Shown here piece by piece: positions 42,237 through 52,000 of a stretch of DNA of 52,890 bases (position 1 is its first letter; every line of letters starts with the position of its first letter). The translations under genes and the position numbers were made by a program. The stretch is from NCBI GenBank assembly GCA_013214025.1, contig JABSRN010000024.1, positions 1-52,890 of the forward strand. The letters are read 5' to 3'. The notes beneath the pieces are model-generated. The model was not told where the DNA came from, made no database searches, and saw only the letters and a program-made list of their open reading frames with translations. Source of the DNA: Polyangiaceae bacterium. Its GTDB lineage: Bacteria; Myxococcota_A; Polyangia; Polyangiales; Polyangiaceae.

Positions 42237-45200
42237 GACCGACGACGTCTCCAAACCGACACGCCCAAAACCAGCAGCAAGCCCCAACCACCGCGGGTCG
42301 CATCGGAGCCGCTCTGAGCAGCGAGCCGACACGCACAGCCGCCGCCGCCCGTCGCCAATCCGTATTGGTCATTCTCACCCGTGCGGGCTTTGCCTGACCC
42401 GCCTCCGGCCGCTCCAGTTCCGCTGCTTGATGCCCCAGCACCCGTCGCACCTCCAGTGGCACCGCCGCCAGCACCCCCGCCGTCCTGGGTACCGGTCCCG
42501 GAATCGCCGCCCCCAGCGCCGCCAGTGGCCGTTCCACCACTAGAGGATCCGCCAGCTCCTACGCTTCCCGCGCTGCCGCCAGCACCGGCTCCACCACCAC
42601 TGGGCGCCACCCACGGTACACGCTACCATTGCAATCATTGTCAATATCATCACAGGTCTCGTCCAATGCGGGAACAGCCCCGGAGCACTGACCGCTACCC
42701 CCCACGCAGGCAGTCACACCCGCCTGATACGGGGCCTGGTCGTTCAGTGCGGCCAGTGGCAAGCAAACAACGCCCATCGTCGAGTCGTTGTCACTAATGT
42801 CCGGCTCCTCATCGATGCTGCCGTCACAGTCGTCGTCAATACCGTTGCACACCTCTAGCGCCGGGTTCTCCAACGCTACGCACACCGGCGCGGGCTGCCC
42901 GTCCGTACAAGCGAAGCTACCCGCACACCCGCCCGGAAGCGTGCACAGCACCGCCACTCCCGCAACATCGTCATCTTGACCGTTACAGTCGTTATCCAAG
43001 CCGTCGCAGATTTCGTCCGACGGAGCGGCACCACCGACACAGCTCACTTGCGCGCCGGCACATTCGTAACTGCCGGCCGTGCAGACGCCCGTCCCACAGA
43101 GTCCGCCGAAGCGGCAACAACTATCGCCAGTCTCGTTGCCGAAGTCATCACTGACGTTTTCGTCCACCTCCGTATCGCAGTCGTTGTCCAGCCCGTCACA
43201 AATCTCTGTGCCTGGACTCATCTCGCCGACGTAGCTGCCCCAGGCCTCAACACCGCTGTTCCGCACCGATGTGCAAGCCTCCGTACCACCGAAGCACACA
43301 CCCACACCCTCCGTGGCATTAGCTCCTGTGTAACAGCCCCGGGTCATGCCGTCGGTCACGCCATCGCAATCGTCGTCCAGACCGTTGCAGACTTCTTCGA
43401 AGGGGCCCGTGTCGCCGTCACAATCTTGCGTGCCATTCGCAAGACACTTGGTCTTGCCCGAGGTGCAGCGCCCCAAACTGAGCCCACAATCCTGATCCAC
43501 GTCGATGGGATCCACATCTATGTCCCCATCACAGTTGTTGTCTTCGCTGTCACACACCTCCACGGTGGGTACACAGCTCTCGCAGCCCCCGTTTTCATCG
43601 ATTACGCCGTTGCAGTTGTCGTCGACACCGTTACAGACTTCCGTTTGCTGGGCGCTCCGGCAGTCGTATATCGCAAATAGTACCGTCTTCCGTGGCATTG
43701 CAAATCCGATTGCCCGTGCCCTGACAGATTCCAAAATCGCCGTCATCGCAGGCGTCGCCCAGATCTGGGAAGTCCTCGTCCTCCAATCCGTCGCAATCAT
43801 CGTCCTCGCCGTTGCAGGACTCCACCAAGATGGAATCGCTAATGCTCTGAGCGAAGGCAGCTGACAGGACGACTGAGTTGTCGACAAATATCGCGCTGGT
43901 GGTTCCGCCCGCAGCTGCAATCGTGTTGATTGCTTTCCGATGATCGTCGCATCGCTGGCCGCGAATCCGATGACGTATACCGGCACGCCTGCCAAGCGCA
44001 GTACGTCTGCTGCCGTCTCGGGAGTCCCGCCACAGGTATCCTCGCCATCGGTCACCAACACGACTCGGTAGGGCCGACAAGTTCCGACCGCATCAGCCGT
44101 TCGAATTTGGTTCACGTAGCTGAAAGCTGAGTCCTGGGCGCCCTCCAGTGGGGTTATACCTGAGCCACGGAGTTCGATATCCAGACCCGCTGGAGGTGCA
44201 GCCGGAGGATTGAGAGTCGCGTAGTTGGAGTCCCGGTCCATGTACTCCAACAGGTCAGCCACGTTTTCTCGGTTGAAACCGACCACTAGATCCCCGAAAT
44301 TGAAGCCTCCGCCGCAGGGGGAAGCGCCCGCTCCCTGCCATCCACCTGAAGGCCCACTCGCGAATTCCATCGGACAATCGAAGGGCGCAGCCCGCTGATG
44401 AAAGAGCATCAGCGCATAGTCGGCAGCGCCGTAAGCGGTGATGGCATCCGTCAGCCCCGTTTTCACCGTGGCGATACGGCTATCGTCGCTCAACCCGTTG
44501 CCGCAAGTGGGCACATCATCGTGGGGGTATTCGGCGGAGCCATCACCGCCAGTGAAGTCACTGTCGCATGCATGCCAGTTCATCGACCCAGAAGTAAGTC
44601 ACTGTCGCATGCATGCCAGTTCATCGACCCAGAAGTGTCGAAAACCACCAACAGTCGCGGTTTGATCTCCGACTCCGGCAGATCGACATCGACCTCAGCG
44701 TCGTCGTTGGCCGAGTGGCAACCGGGATCCTCGGGAAAGTCGATCTTGCCGTCGTTGTCGTTGCCGAGGCCGTCCATGCAGCTTCGATATTGGATTTCGT
44801 TTTGGTCCGTCGCCGAGGTGCAACCCGAATCGTTGGGGTAGTCCGTATATCCGTCGTTGTCGTTGTCGACAAAATCGCTACACGCCGGAAGACTGTCCTC
44901 GCTGTCGTCGTTCGTATCCTAACAGCCGAGGTCGTCGGAGAAGTCCGTAAATCCGTCGGGTTCGTTGTCCTGGAAGTCTGAATATTCCGGAACATCAGTA
45001 TCCACTTTGCTGTTGTCGAGGGCAGAATCGCAACCGGGGTCGGCCGGGAAGTCCACCAGGGTGTCGTTGTCATTGTCTAGCCCGTCGTTGCAGACAGAAT
45101 AGACCGACACAAACACCGACGGGGATCGCTCACTTTCGTACTCGCTCAGTGGCGTGTTGGTGACGGTAGCCCAAATCTCCTGACCTCCAAAAAAGGGAGG

Positions 45201-47122
45201 CAGGTTTTCTACTAGGAAGCGGTTGTTCCTCACCGTGGACCAGCCCCGGTAGATACCGTTCACATACACATCAACAATGGCGCCACCCTCTTCCGTCGAG
45301 TCACCAGTTACGCTGGTCTCCCCCGAAGCGACAACGTCATCCACTGTCGGTGCGTCGGAACGCACATTGCCCACAGCCACCGTACCGATACTGCAAACGG
45401 AATCATTCACGTTTTTTCCGAAACCCGTGACCGTGTGCTAAGTTTCAATGCAAGACGTATACATGCAGGGCGCCACTCCGCCACCGACAGTCGCGGTAAA
45501 ATCGATCACCACAACGCCTCCGCTCGCAGCGATGTCCAACACTCCGTCCGTGAAAACGTACGCACCATCCACGAGGTCCGGAGGGTCAACGTTTGCGCCA
45601 TTGATGTGGCTCTGTCCCGTAATGGTAAAGTCGGTGGGCAACGTTACCGCATAGGAAATGGAGACTGCGTCAGCGTTACCGGTATTGGTGAGCGTCGCCT
45701 GGTGGGCGACGCTTCCACCTGGGCTCGTGTTGTCCGGCGCGGCGTCCAGCTCCAAGCTCCGCAGTGTGATCGGATCGAGATTGGTCAGGGCAACAGTTCG
45801 AAACGTTCGCGCGGGGCTCTGGGACGCATAGTTGGCGTGATTGAGCGTCGGACCGCTCGCCCCTGCGAATACCTCAGCCTGAATCAGATAGACGTCCTCG
45901 GCGCCGGGCAGCCATTCGGTAATCGCCGGCCAGGTGATGACGCCGTTTACGTTCGACTCAAAATTGGGAATTGTGTCGATGATATTGATGACGAGCGGAT
46001 CGTACTCGTCGGTAACCTGGACACCGAACTGTGAATCGGTCGATAGGTTCTTGGCCGTGATGGGGTAGTCCAGCAAGTCGAGCGGTAGGGCCATGATGGC
46101 GCTGACATCCAAGTCGAACAGAAGGTTCAGCAGCACGCAGTTCGGTGCCGGAACAAAGCAGCGCCAAGTATTGTCTTTGTCGATCTTGGTGGCCGATCCG
46201 GCTCCGCCAAATATCTCGGCACAGTTGGCGTCGCCCAACTTAGGATCGAGCGGAGATTTGAGGACTTTTAGGGATATTTCCGCGAAGTATTCGTCGCCTA
46301 CGACCAACTCGCCGACGGCGAAACGAACCGCGTTGATCCAAGGTGCCACGCAGGGATCCGGCTCCGATGCCGCGTAGTCACAAGCCGGTGGCGGATTGTC
46401 GACAGAAAGATCGAAGCCGTCAAAATTGGGTACACCGACCCGGGTGGAAAGCCCCTTAATCGTGGTAGCTCCTCCCGTGCCTTTTTCGCGCCGGGATACA
46501 GGATGCGATTCCAAGGGCCGACCGTCTCGTTGGGCACGATGGCCTCGGGAACGATTAGAATGGCCTCGTAGGGCTAATGTGTATCCGGACCCGCTACTGC
46601 CGACCCGTATAAGTAAGGAGTATTGCCGCGCCCAGTATAGTTGATATCGCCGCCCAGAGCGCCACCGTGCGCGTCCGCGGGATCGGCCTTGGTGCCAAAC
46701 GCCATCGCCTGGATCCAATCCCACTCGTTATGCGAATACACGGGGCCGCCGTCAGCAATGCCCAACAGTACATCTAGCTGTTTGGCGCCCGTGGGCGGCA
46801 CCGACATGAGAATCCCGTTAAAAACAGTGCTCAGCTCGTCGTCAGGGAAGCGCTCGGTCAGAGTATTCGTCGAATAGAAGATGCCGGTGTCTGCGTAGAT
46901 CGCAGAGATGGTTCCCTGCCCCACCGGGGAGTAACTCCCCCAGGGAGCATAGGTGTAGTCCTTCTGGATCGATGAGGGCTACCGCGGAGGCGGCGATTCG
47001 TTTGGCTGTTTGAACCTGGGCAACCGAGTCCGCGCGGGCGTCGATTGCTGCCCACTGGCTGAGTGCCCAAGCACCGGCAACAATAGTTGCCCTAGGCCAC
47101 AGTACTTTCGAAAGCTACTCAC
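42237..47122 (-). pseudogene. Disrupted giant surface protein: VWA domain, MopE-like repeats, MYXO-CTERM-like anchor (gene A)
   Basis: From a GTG at 47122: short signal-like region (ATIVAGAWALSQWAAIDARA), extracellular beta region (DYTYAPWGSYSPVGQGTIS onward), a DUF11-like repeat (LTNTGNADAVSISYAVTLP), D/N-rich modules (CNDGLDNDNDTLVDFPADPG), a VWA domain with MIDAS (VVFDTSGSMNWHACDSD; LVTDGEDTCGG), at least eight MopE-type repeats (VCNGLDDDCDGV), a Gly/Ser/Ala-rich linker and a C-terminal GGGCACR-helix-RRRR resembling the MYXO-CTERM sorting tag. The frame is broken by in-frame TAG at 46574-46576, 45438-45440 and 44919-44921; by single missing bases at the T5 run 46482-46486, near 43934-43936 and at 42610-42612; by an indel near 43660; by a 41-bp tandem duplication at 44555-44636; and by frame changes near the 5' end (47100, 46970). 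Repaired, it is one protein of about 1,600 residues. Confidence 0.75.
44555..44636. repeat. 41-bp exact tandem duplication in the VWA domain of gene A
   Basis: Two identical 41-bp copies, 44555-44595 and 44596-44636, spanning the MIDAS motif (SGSMNWHACDSD). Forty-one is not a multiple of three, so the duplication shifts the frame; removing one copy restores a continuous VWA domain. Confidence 0.95.
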
Positions 47123-47736
47123 CTAACCCCCCATCAAAGAACACCGTATCGTGTGTCATGTTGCTCCGCCGGTTGCCCAACATGTCTCGGAACGGAAGCG
47201 CCGGCGGCTGCATAAGTTGGGTTGGGACGGCTGAACCCTGCTTCATGCCCCCCCCCCCAAAAAGCATTGGCTCAGACCGCATTCGCAGCGGCAAGTCGAT
47301 ATTGTCGGTCGACCCAAGCAACGGGACCGCTTCAGGGTTTCTGCTTTAGGAGACGATAGCCAACACGCTCCCCACCTATGGCGGAGTGGGGAAAAGCGAG
47401 ATAGCTGAGCGGCTGGGCGATGCCCCCCGGCGAAATAGCCAGAGCACCCATTAATCCGGCTCGCAGCGCCCGACCCTTGGAGCTCGCCCCCGCCGCCCGC
47501 GCGCCATACTCCAGCCCCTGCCGTGAATCCCCCACCCGAATGATTCGCTGAATCGTACGATGAGCGAACGAGCATCACCGATCAGCATCAGGCCCCCCAA
47601 ACAAACCGCCAGTTCGTCAATGTTATGACGATATCGAGGGCATCCGAGCTCTGACAGCGCGTGCGGTATTGCCACGCTGGGGTCCGGGCAATAGGCTCAG
47701 CCGCGCCCAAACGGACGGGCAAATGAAGGAACTACC
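47123..47736. other. Gene-poor stretch between gene A and the P450 gene
   Basis: About 600 bp with only short, overlapping open frames on the minus strand (for example one reading LMGALAISPGGIAQPLSYLA and another reading MLIGDARSLIVRFSESFGWG) that do not join into a protein I recognise. They may be pieces of a further decayed gene. A run of 12 C lies at about 47249-47260. Confidence 0.5.
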
Positions 47737-48993
47737 GTGACTGAAGCGAAGCCAGAGATCACTCCCGAAAAGCTCACACTCTGGGGTCCGTTTCGCGACG
47801 ATCCTATCGGCGTCGCAGCAGGCCTACGTGACAAACACCCCTCCGGAATTTTTCCTCTCGAGTACCCCGGTGGCCGCATCGGCTACGGCATCCTGTCCTA
47901 CGACATCGGAAGGGATGCATTGCTCTCGCCCGACTTCATCCGCTGGGCTCCGCCGAACCCGAAGCCCGGTCGCGCTCCGATGGCGGAGCTCGTCTACACC
48001 CAGTCCCTACTCAACTTGAACGGGCCGGAGCTGGTCACCCAACGCCGCGCGTTCATGGAACTCTTCAAGCCAGGACATCTCCAAGCCACCTTGGCCGGAC
48101 AGATCAAGGATATCATCACCCATGTGGTGTCCGACCTGGAGCCAGGCGCCGGCAACATCGCCCAGACCCTCGGCTTCTTCCTGCCCATTGACGTGATGTC
48201 CGGACTGATGGGGATCAAGCACTTGCCGCGCGAAACTTTTCAGCGCTGGATTCTAACCTTTCTCGCACCCCACAATCACCTAGGTGGCTCGAGCCGAGAA
48301 ATGTGGCTGCAGAGCGAAGCGGCCGGAGTGGAGATGGCTAGCTTCCTAGAAGCAGAGCTCAAAGAGCGTGATCAACGAGCCGCCGACGGCAAACCCGTTG
48401 CCGATTTGCTTGACCGAATCGCACGCTCAGAAGTACTCGATGAAAAGCCGCGTCTGGCCATGGCTATCTTATTCATGGTGGCGGCCTTCGACACCACCCA
48501 AGGCTCTTTCGGTCGGGGATTGCTCGCGCTCCTCTCGGCTCCCAAACAACTGAAGCTATTTCGCGACCACCAAGGGGATCGAAACTTCAACCGCCGCGCC
48601 ATCTCTGAGCTGCTGCGAATCGCCTCCCCCACACTCACCACGAGTCGCCACGCAGACAAGGACACCCAACTGGGTGGCATCGACATGCCCAAGGGGACAG
48701 AATTGCTGCTCTTCCTGAACGCCATGAACCGCGATCCCGCGCACTTCCCCGATCCCAACAAGCTCGATCTTGAGCGGGAAAACGCGGGAGATCAGCTGGC
48801 TCTCGGCTTGGGCGCTCATTTTTGCATGGGGGCTAACCTAGCCAAGCTCGAGCTTGAGCACGCGTGGGGGGAATTGCTCAGAACTTTCCCTGATATCGCC
48901 CTCGTGGGTGACGGCAATGTGGAGCCCGGGCCTTCCCCGAATTTTCACGACGTCCAGCGTCTGGATGTCAATCTCGGCGCTCGAATCAGCTAA
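47737..48993 (+). CDS. Cytochrome P450 monooxygenase
   Basis: 418 aa from a GTG start with an AAGGA site at 47726-47730. Soluble bacterial class I-type P450 with all landmarks: I-helix oxygen-activation motif VAAFDTTQG near residue 250, the K-helix ExxR in ISELLRIASP near residue 290, and the heme-binding loop LGLGAHFCMGANLAKLEL near residue 350, where Cys is the heme ligand (the usual first Phe of FGxGxHxCxG is Leu here). It needs ferredoxin and reductase partners, neither of which lies in this window. Substrate not predictable; many myxobacterial P450s act on secondary metabolites or steroids. It is 82 bp upstream of the pyruvate carboxylase gene on the same strand. Confidence 0.92.
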   Translation: MTEAKPEITPEKLTLWGPFRDDPIGVAAGLRDKHPSGIFPLEYPGGRIGYGILSYDIGRDALLSPDFIRWAPPNPKPGRAPMAELVYTQSLLNLNGPELVTQRRAFMELFKPGHLQATLAGQIKDIITHVVSDLEPGAGNIAQTLGFFLPIDVMSGLMGIKHLPRETFQRWILTFLAPHNHLGGSSREMWLQSEAAGVEMASFLEAELKERDQRAADGKPVADLLDRIARSEVLDEKPRLAMAILFMVAAFDTTQGSFGRGLLALLSAPKQLKLFRDHQGDRNFNRRAISELLRIASPTLTTSRHADKDTQLGGIDMPKGTELLLFLNAMNRDPAHFPDPNKLDLERENAGDQLALGLGAHFCMGANLAKLELEHAWGELLRTFPDIALVGDGNVEPGPSPNFHDVQRLDVNLGARIS

Positions 48994-49075
48994 TTGGAGC
49001 CGCCGCAGGGGCTGGCCCGGACAGTCTGAGGCTAGGCCCACTTATCCCGGAGCGAGATCAGCCGTTGCGTATACG

Positions 49076-52000
49076 ATGGGGGCGGGCAAGATCAAGAAAC
49101 TCCTCTGCGCAAACCGCGGGGAAATCGCGATCCGTGTGTTCCGAGCGGCGACCGAGCTCGGTACCCGCACTGTCGCCGTTTTCAGCCACGAAGACCGCGT
49201 ACACCTTCATCGCTACAAGGCCGATGAATCCTATCTGATCGGAAAGGGTCTCTCGCCGGTCGCGGCCTATCTGGCTATCGACGAGTTGATTCATATCGCG
49301 ACGAGCTGTGGCGCGGACGCCATTCATCCAGGATACGGCTTTCTGGCGGAAAACGCAGAGCTCGCTCGCGCCTGCGAAGAGGGCGGCATCCGATTCGTCG
49401 GACCGAAGGCTAGCGTTCTCGAAACTTTTGGAGACAAGCTCAGTGGCCGACAGGTCGCCATCGAGTGCGGCGTACCGGTAACACCCGGCGGGGCTCAGCC
49501 CCTCGCTAACGTCGATGAGGCAAAAGCCTTTGCCTCCAAGTTCGGCTACCCGCTCATGCTCAAGGCTTCCCATGGCGGCGGGGGGCGAGGGTTACGGGTC
49601 GTTAGATCAGAAGCCGAATTACAGATCGCGATGGAGAGCGCGATCTCCGAGGCGCTTGCTGCCTTTGGGAATGGCAGTGTGTTCGTCGAGCGCTATCTCG
49701 AAAATACCCGACACATTGAAATACAAATCCTCGGCGACCATCACGGAAATGTCGTGCACTTGTTCGAACGAGATTGCTCCGTCCAGCGGCGGCACCAGAA
49801 AGTCGTCGAGATAGCTCCAGCACCTGGCTTATCGGATGCCATTCGCTCCGCCATGGCCAGCGACGCCGTTCGGCTCGCTGAGCACGTGCAGTTCACCAAC
49901 GCGGGGACCATGGAGTTCTTGCTCGCGGCGAACGGGCAGCACTACTTCATGGAGGCGAACCCGCGCATTCAGGTGGAACACACCGTCACCGAGGAGGTGA
50001 CGGGGGTAGACATTGTTCAGTCCCAAATCCGTATCGCCGAAGGCGCCTCGCTCAGCGAACTGGGACTCGTCCAGGCAGAGATCGGGGTGCACGGCTGTGC
50101 CGTCCAGTGTCGCGTCACCACCGAAGATCCGGAAAAAGAATTTCAACCGGATACGGGAACCATCGAAGCTTTTCGAGCTGGTGAAGGTTTTGGCATCCGT
50201 TTGGATGGCGGATCCGGATACGTCGGCGCCACCATCGCGCCCCACTACGACTCCCTCCTAGTGAAGGTAACAGGCCGCGCTAGTAGCTTAACGGAGGCGA
50301 CACGGAAGCTTCGACGCGCACTCACTGAGTTTCGCGTGCGCGGTGTAAAAACCAACATCCCGTTCTTGCTCAATGTGCTGGGGCACCCAGACTTTGCGCG
50401 CGGCAAGACCCACACGCGATTCGTGGATGATAGCCCTGAGCTATTCAGATTCATTCCTCGTAAGAACCGAGCGCAGAAACTGCTGCGATTTCTTGGAGAT
50501 CTGGCCGTCAATGGCCGGTGCACACCGTGGTCGCGAGATCAAGAGCCAGCCCGCGGAAGCGTGACGCCGCCACAGCTTCCCAGCAGCGATGACACTGGTT
50601 GGAGAGCGCTACTTGAAGAAAAGGGCCCCACCGAATTCGCTCGAAGCATTCGCCAACACCCGGGTTTGCTGCTCACCGACACGACGTGGCGCGACGCGCA
50701 TCAGTCCGTATTAGCGACTCGAGTGCGCACCTACGATCTATTGCGTATCGCCCCCGCTACCAGCCGCGCCCTGGCTCCCGCTCTCAGCCTCGAGATGTGG
50801 GGCGGCGCCACCTTCGATGTCACTCTGCGGTTCCTGCATGAGTGCCCGTGGCAGCGCCTGGAAAAACTCCGAGCACTGGTGCCTAACATTCCCTTTCAGA
50901 TGCTCCTGCGGGGCTCCAATGCGGTCGGGTACAAGAATTACCCGGACAACGTCGTGCGCCGCTTCGCCCGCACCGCCAAGAATCGCGGTATCGATGTGTT
51001 CCGAATCTTCGATTGTCTGAACTACGTGGACAATCTACGGGTCGGTATGGACGCCGTGGGTGAAGCCGGCGGCGTGATTGAAGCCGCGCTCTGCTACACG
51101 GGGGATATTTCCGATCCTCGGCAAAACAAGTATTCCCTCGACTACTACGTTGATGTCGCCGGTCAGCTAGTGGACGCAGGAACTCACATCCTCGCCATCA
51201 AGGACATGGCCGGATTGCTCAAGCCCCCCGCAGCCACCACTCTCGTCGCGACGCTGCGAAAAAATTTCCCCGAGATCCCCATTCACGTTCACACCCACGA
51301 TACGGCCGGCACTGGGGTGGCATCCATGCTTGCCGCCGCAGCCGCCGGTGCCGATATCGTAGATGGCGCCATATCCTCCATGGCAGGAATGAGCTCGCAG
51401 CCTTCCCTGGGGGCGCTGGTCGCCGCCACCCACGGCACTCCCCAAGACACCGGTATTCAATTCGAAGCCCTCAGTGAATTGTCAGAGTACTGGAGCCGCG
51501 TGCGCGAGATCTACGCACCCTTCGAGCTGGGCCTACGAGCGGGTAGCATCGACGTGTACAAACACGAAATGCCCGGTGGTCAGTACACGAACCTGGCCTT
51601 TCAAGCACAACAACTGGGGCTTGAGGAGCGCTGGGCTGCGGTCAAGCGCGCCTACGCCGCCGCCAATCAGGTGCTTGGAGACATCATCAAGGTCACTCCT
51701 TCTTCCAAAGTAGTCGGCGATTTAGCTCAGTTCATGGTGCAAAACGATCTGGATGAGAACGACGTCGTGGATCGTGCCGAATCTCTCAGCTTCCCCACGT
51801 CGGTGCGGGAGTACCTACAAGGCTGCCTGGGACAGCCTCACGGTGGATTCCCCGAACCCTTGCGTTCGCGGGTAGTAGGGGATCTGCCGACCTTCACGGA
51901 ACGGCCAGGCTCCCAGTTAGCCGACCTTGATTTCGACGCACTCGGCCGGGAGCTGAGCGGGAAAGGACGCCTCCCCATCAGCGATGCGCAATTGCTCAGT

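Larger units (their letters stand above)
40079..42262 (-). pseudogene. Disrupted lipoprotein gene: MopE-like repeats plus FGE-sulfatase-type domain (gene B)
   Basis: Reading from 42262: signal peptide with basic n-region and lipobox GARGC, Gly/Ser linker, Cys-rich module (LNCGRCGTVCSLAG), then MopE-type repeats (LCDGADNDCDGEVDEDFG, CSTLDEDCDGLVNED) alternating with C-x-x-GFADLDG segments, and from about 40700 a formylglycine-generating-enzyme-like domain (FWMYIYETSRPDAS, GKRLCTEDEWQLGC, LDMSGNLMEWR, VRGGAYGN). The frame changes four times: at the G9 run 41373-41381 (one C too many on the coding strand), near 41297 (CCGCTG where CCGCCTG restores frame), at the palindrome 41067-41098, and at the C4 run 40836-40839 (one base short). 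Repairing them gives one continuous protein. Gene A lies immediately upstream. Confidence 0.75.

Noticed and set aside
35796-42262. Functional pair of sulfatase and FGE-type domain of gene B
   Set aside because: The sulfatase has no CxPxR motif for formylglycine formation (the site reads DPCPLSS), and gene B is disrupted, so activation of one by the other is unlikely.
41688-42317. Plus-strand open frame of about 210 codons opposite genes A and B
   Set aside because: Pro/Ser/Arg-rich shadow of the Gly/Cys/Asp-rich repeats on the other strand; no signal, motif or ribosome binding site.
42788-43700. Regular short-period repetition suggesting a CRISPR-like array
   Set aside because: The periodicity comes from MopE-type protein repeats (CNGxDDDCDG) in coding DNA; there are no identical repeats with unique spacers.
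22983-46576. General recoding of TGA or TAG as sense codons
   Set aside because: Intact genes here use TGA (rhomboid, porin, permease, helicase, ogt) and TAG (HTTM protein, receiver, MAPEG, pyc) as normal stops, so a genome-wide change of code is not supported.
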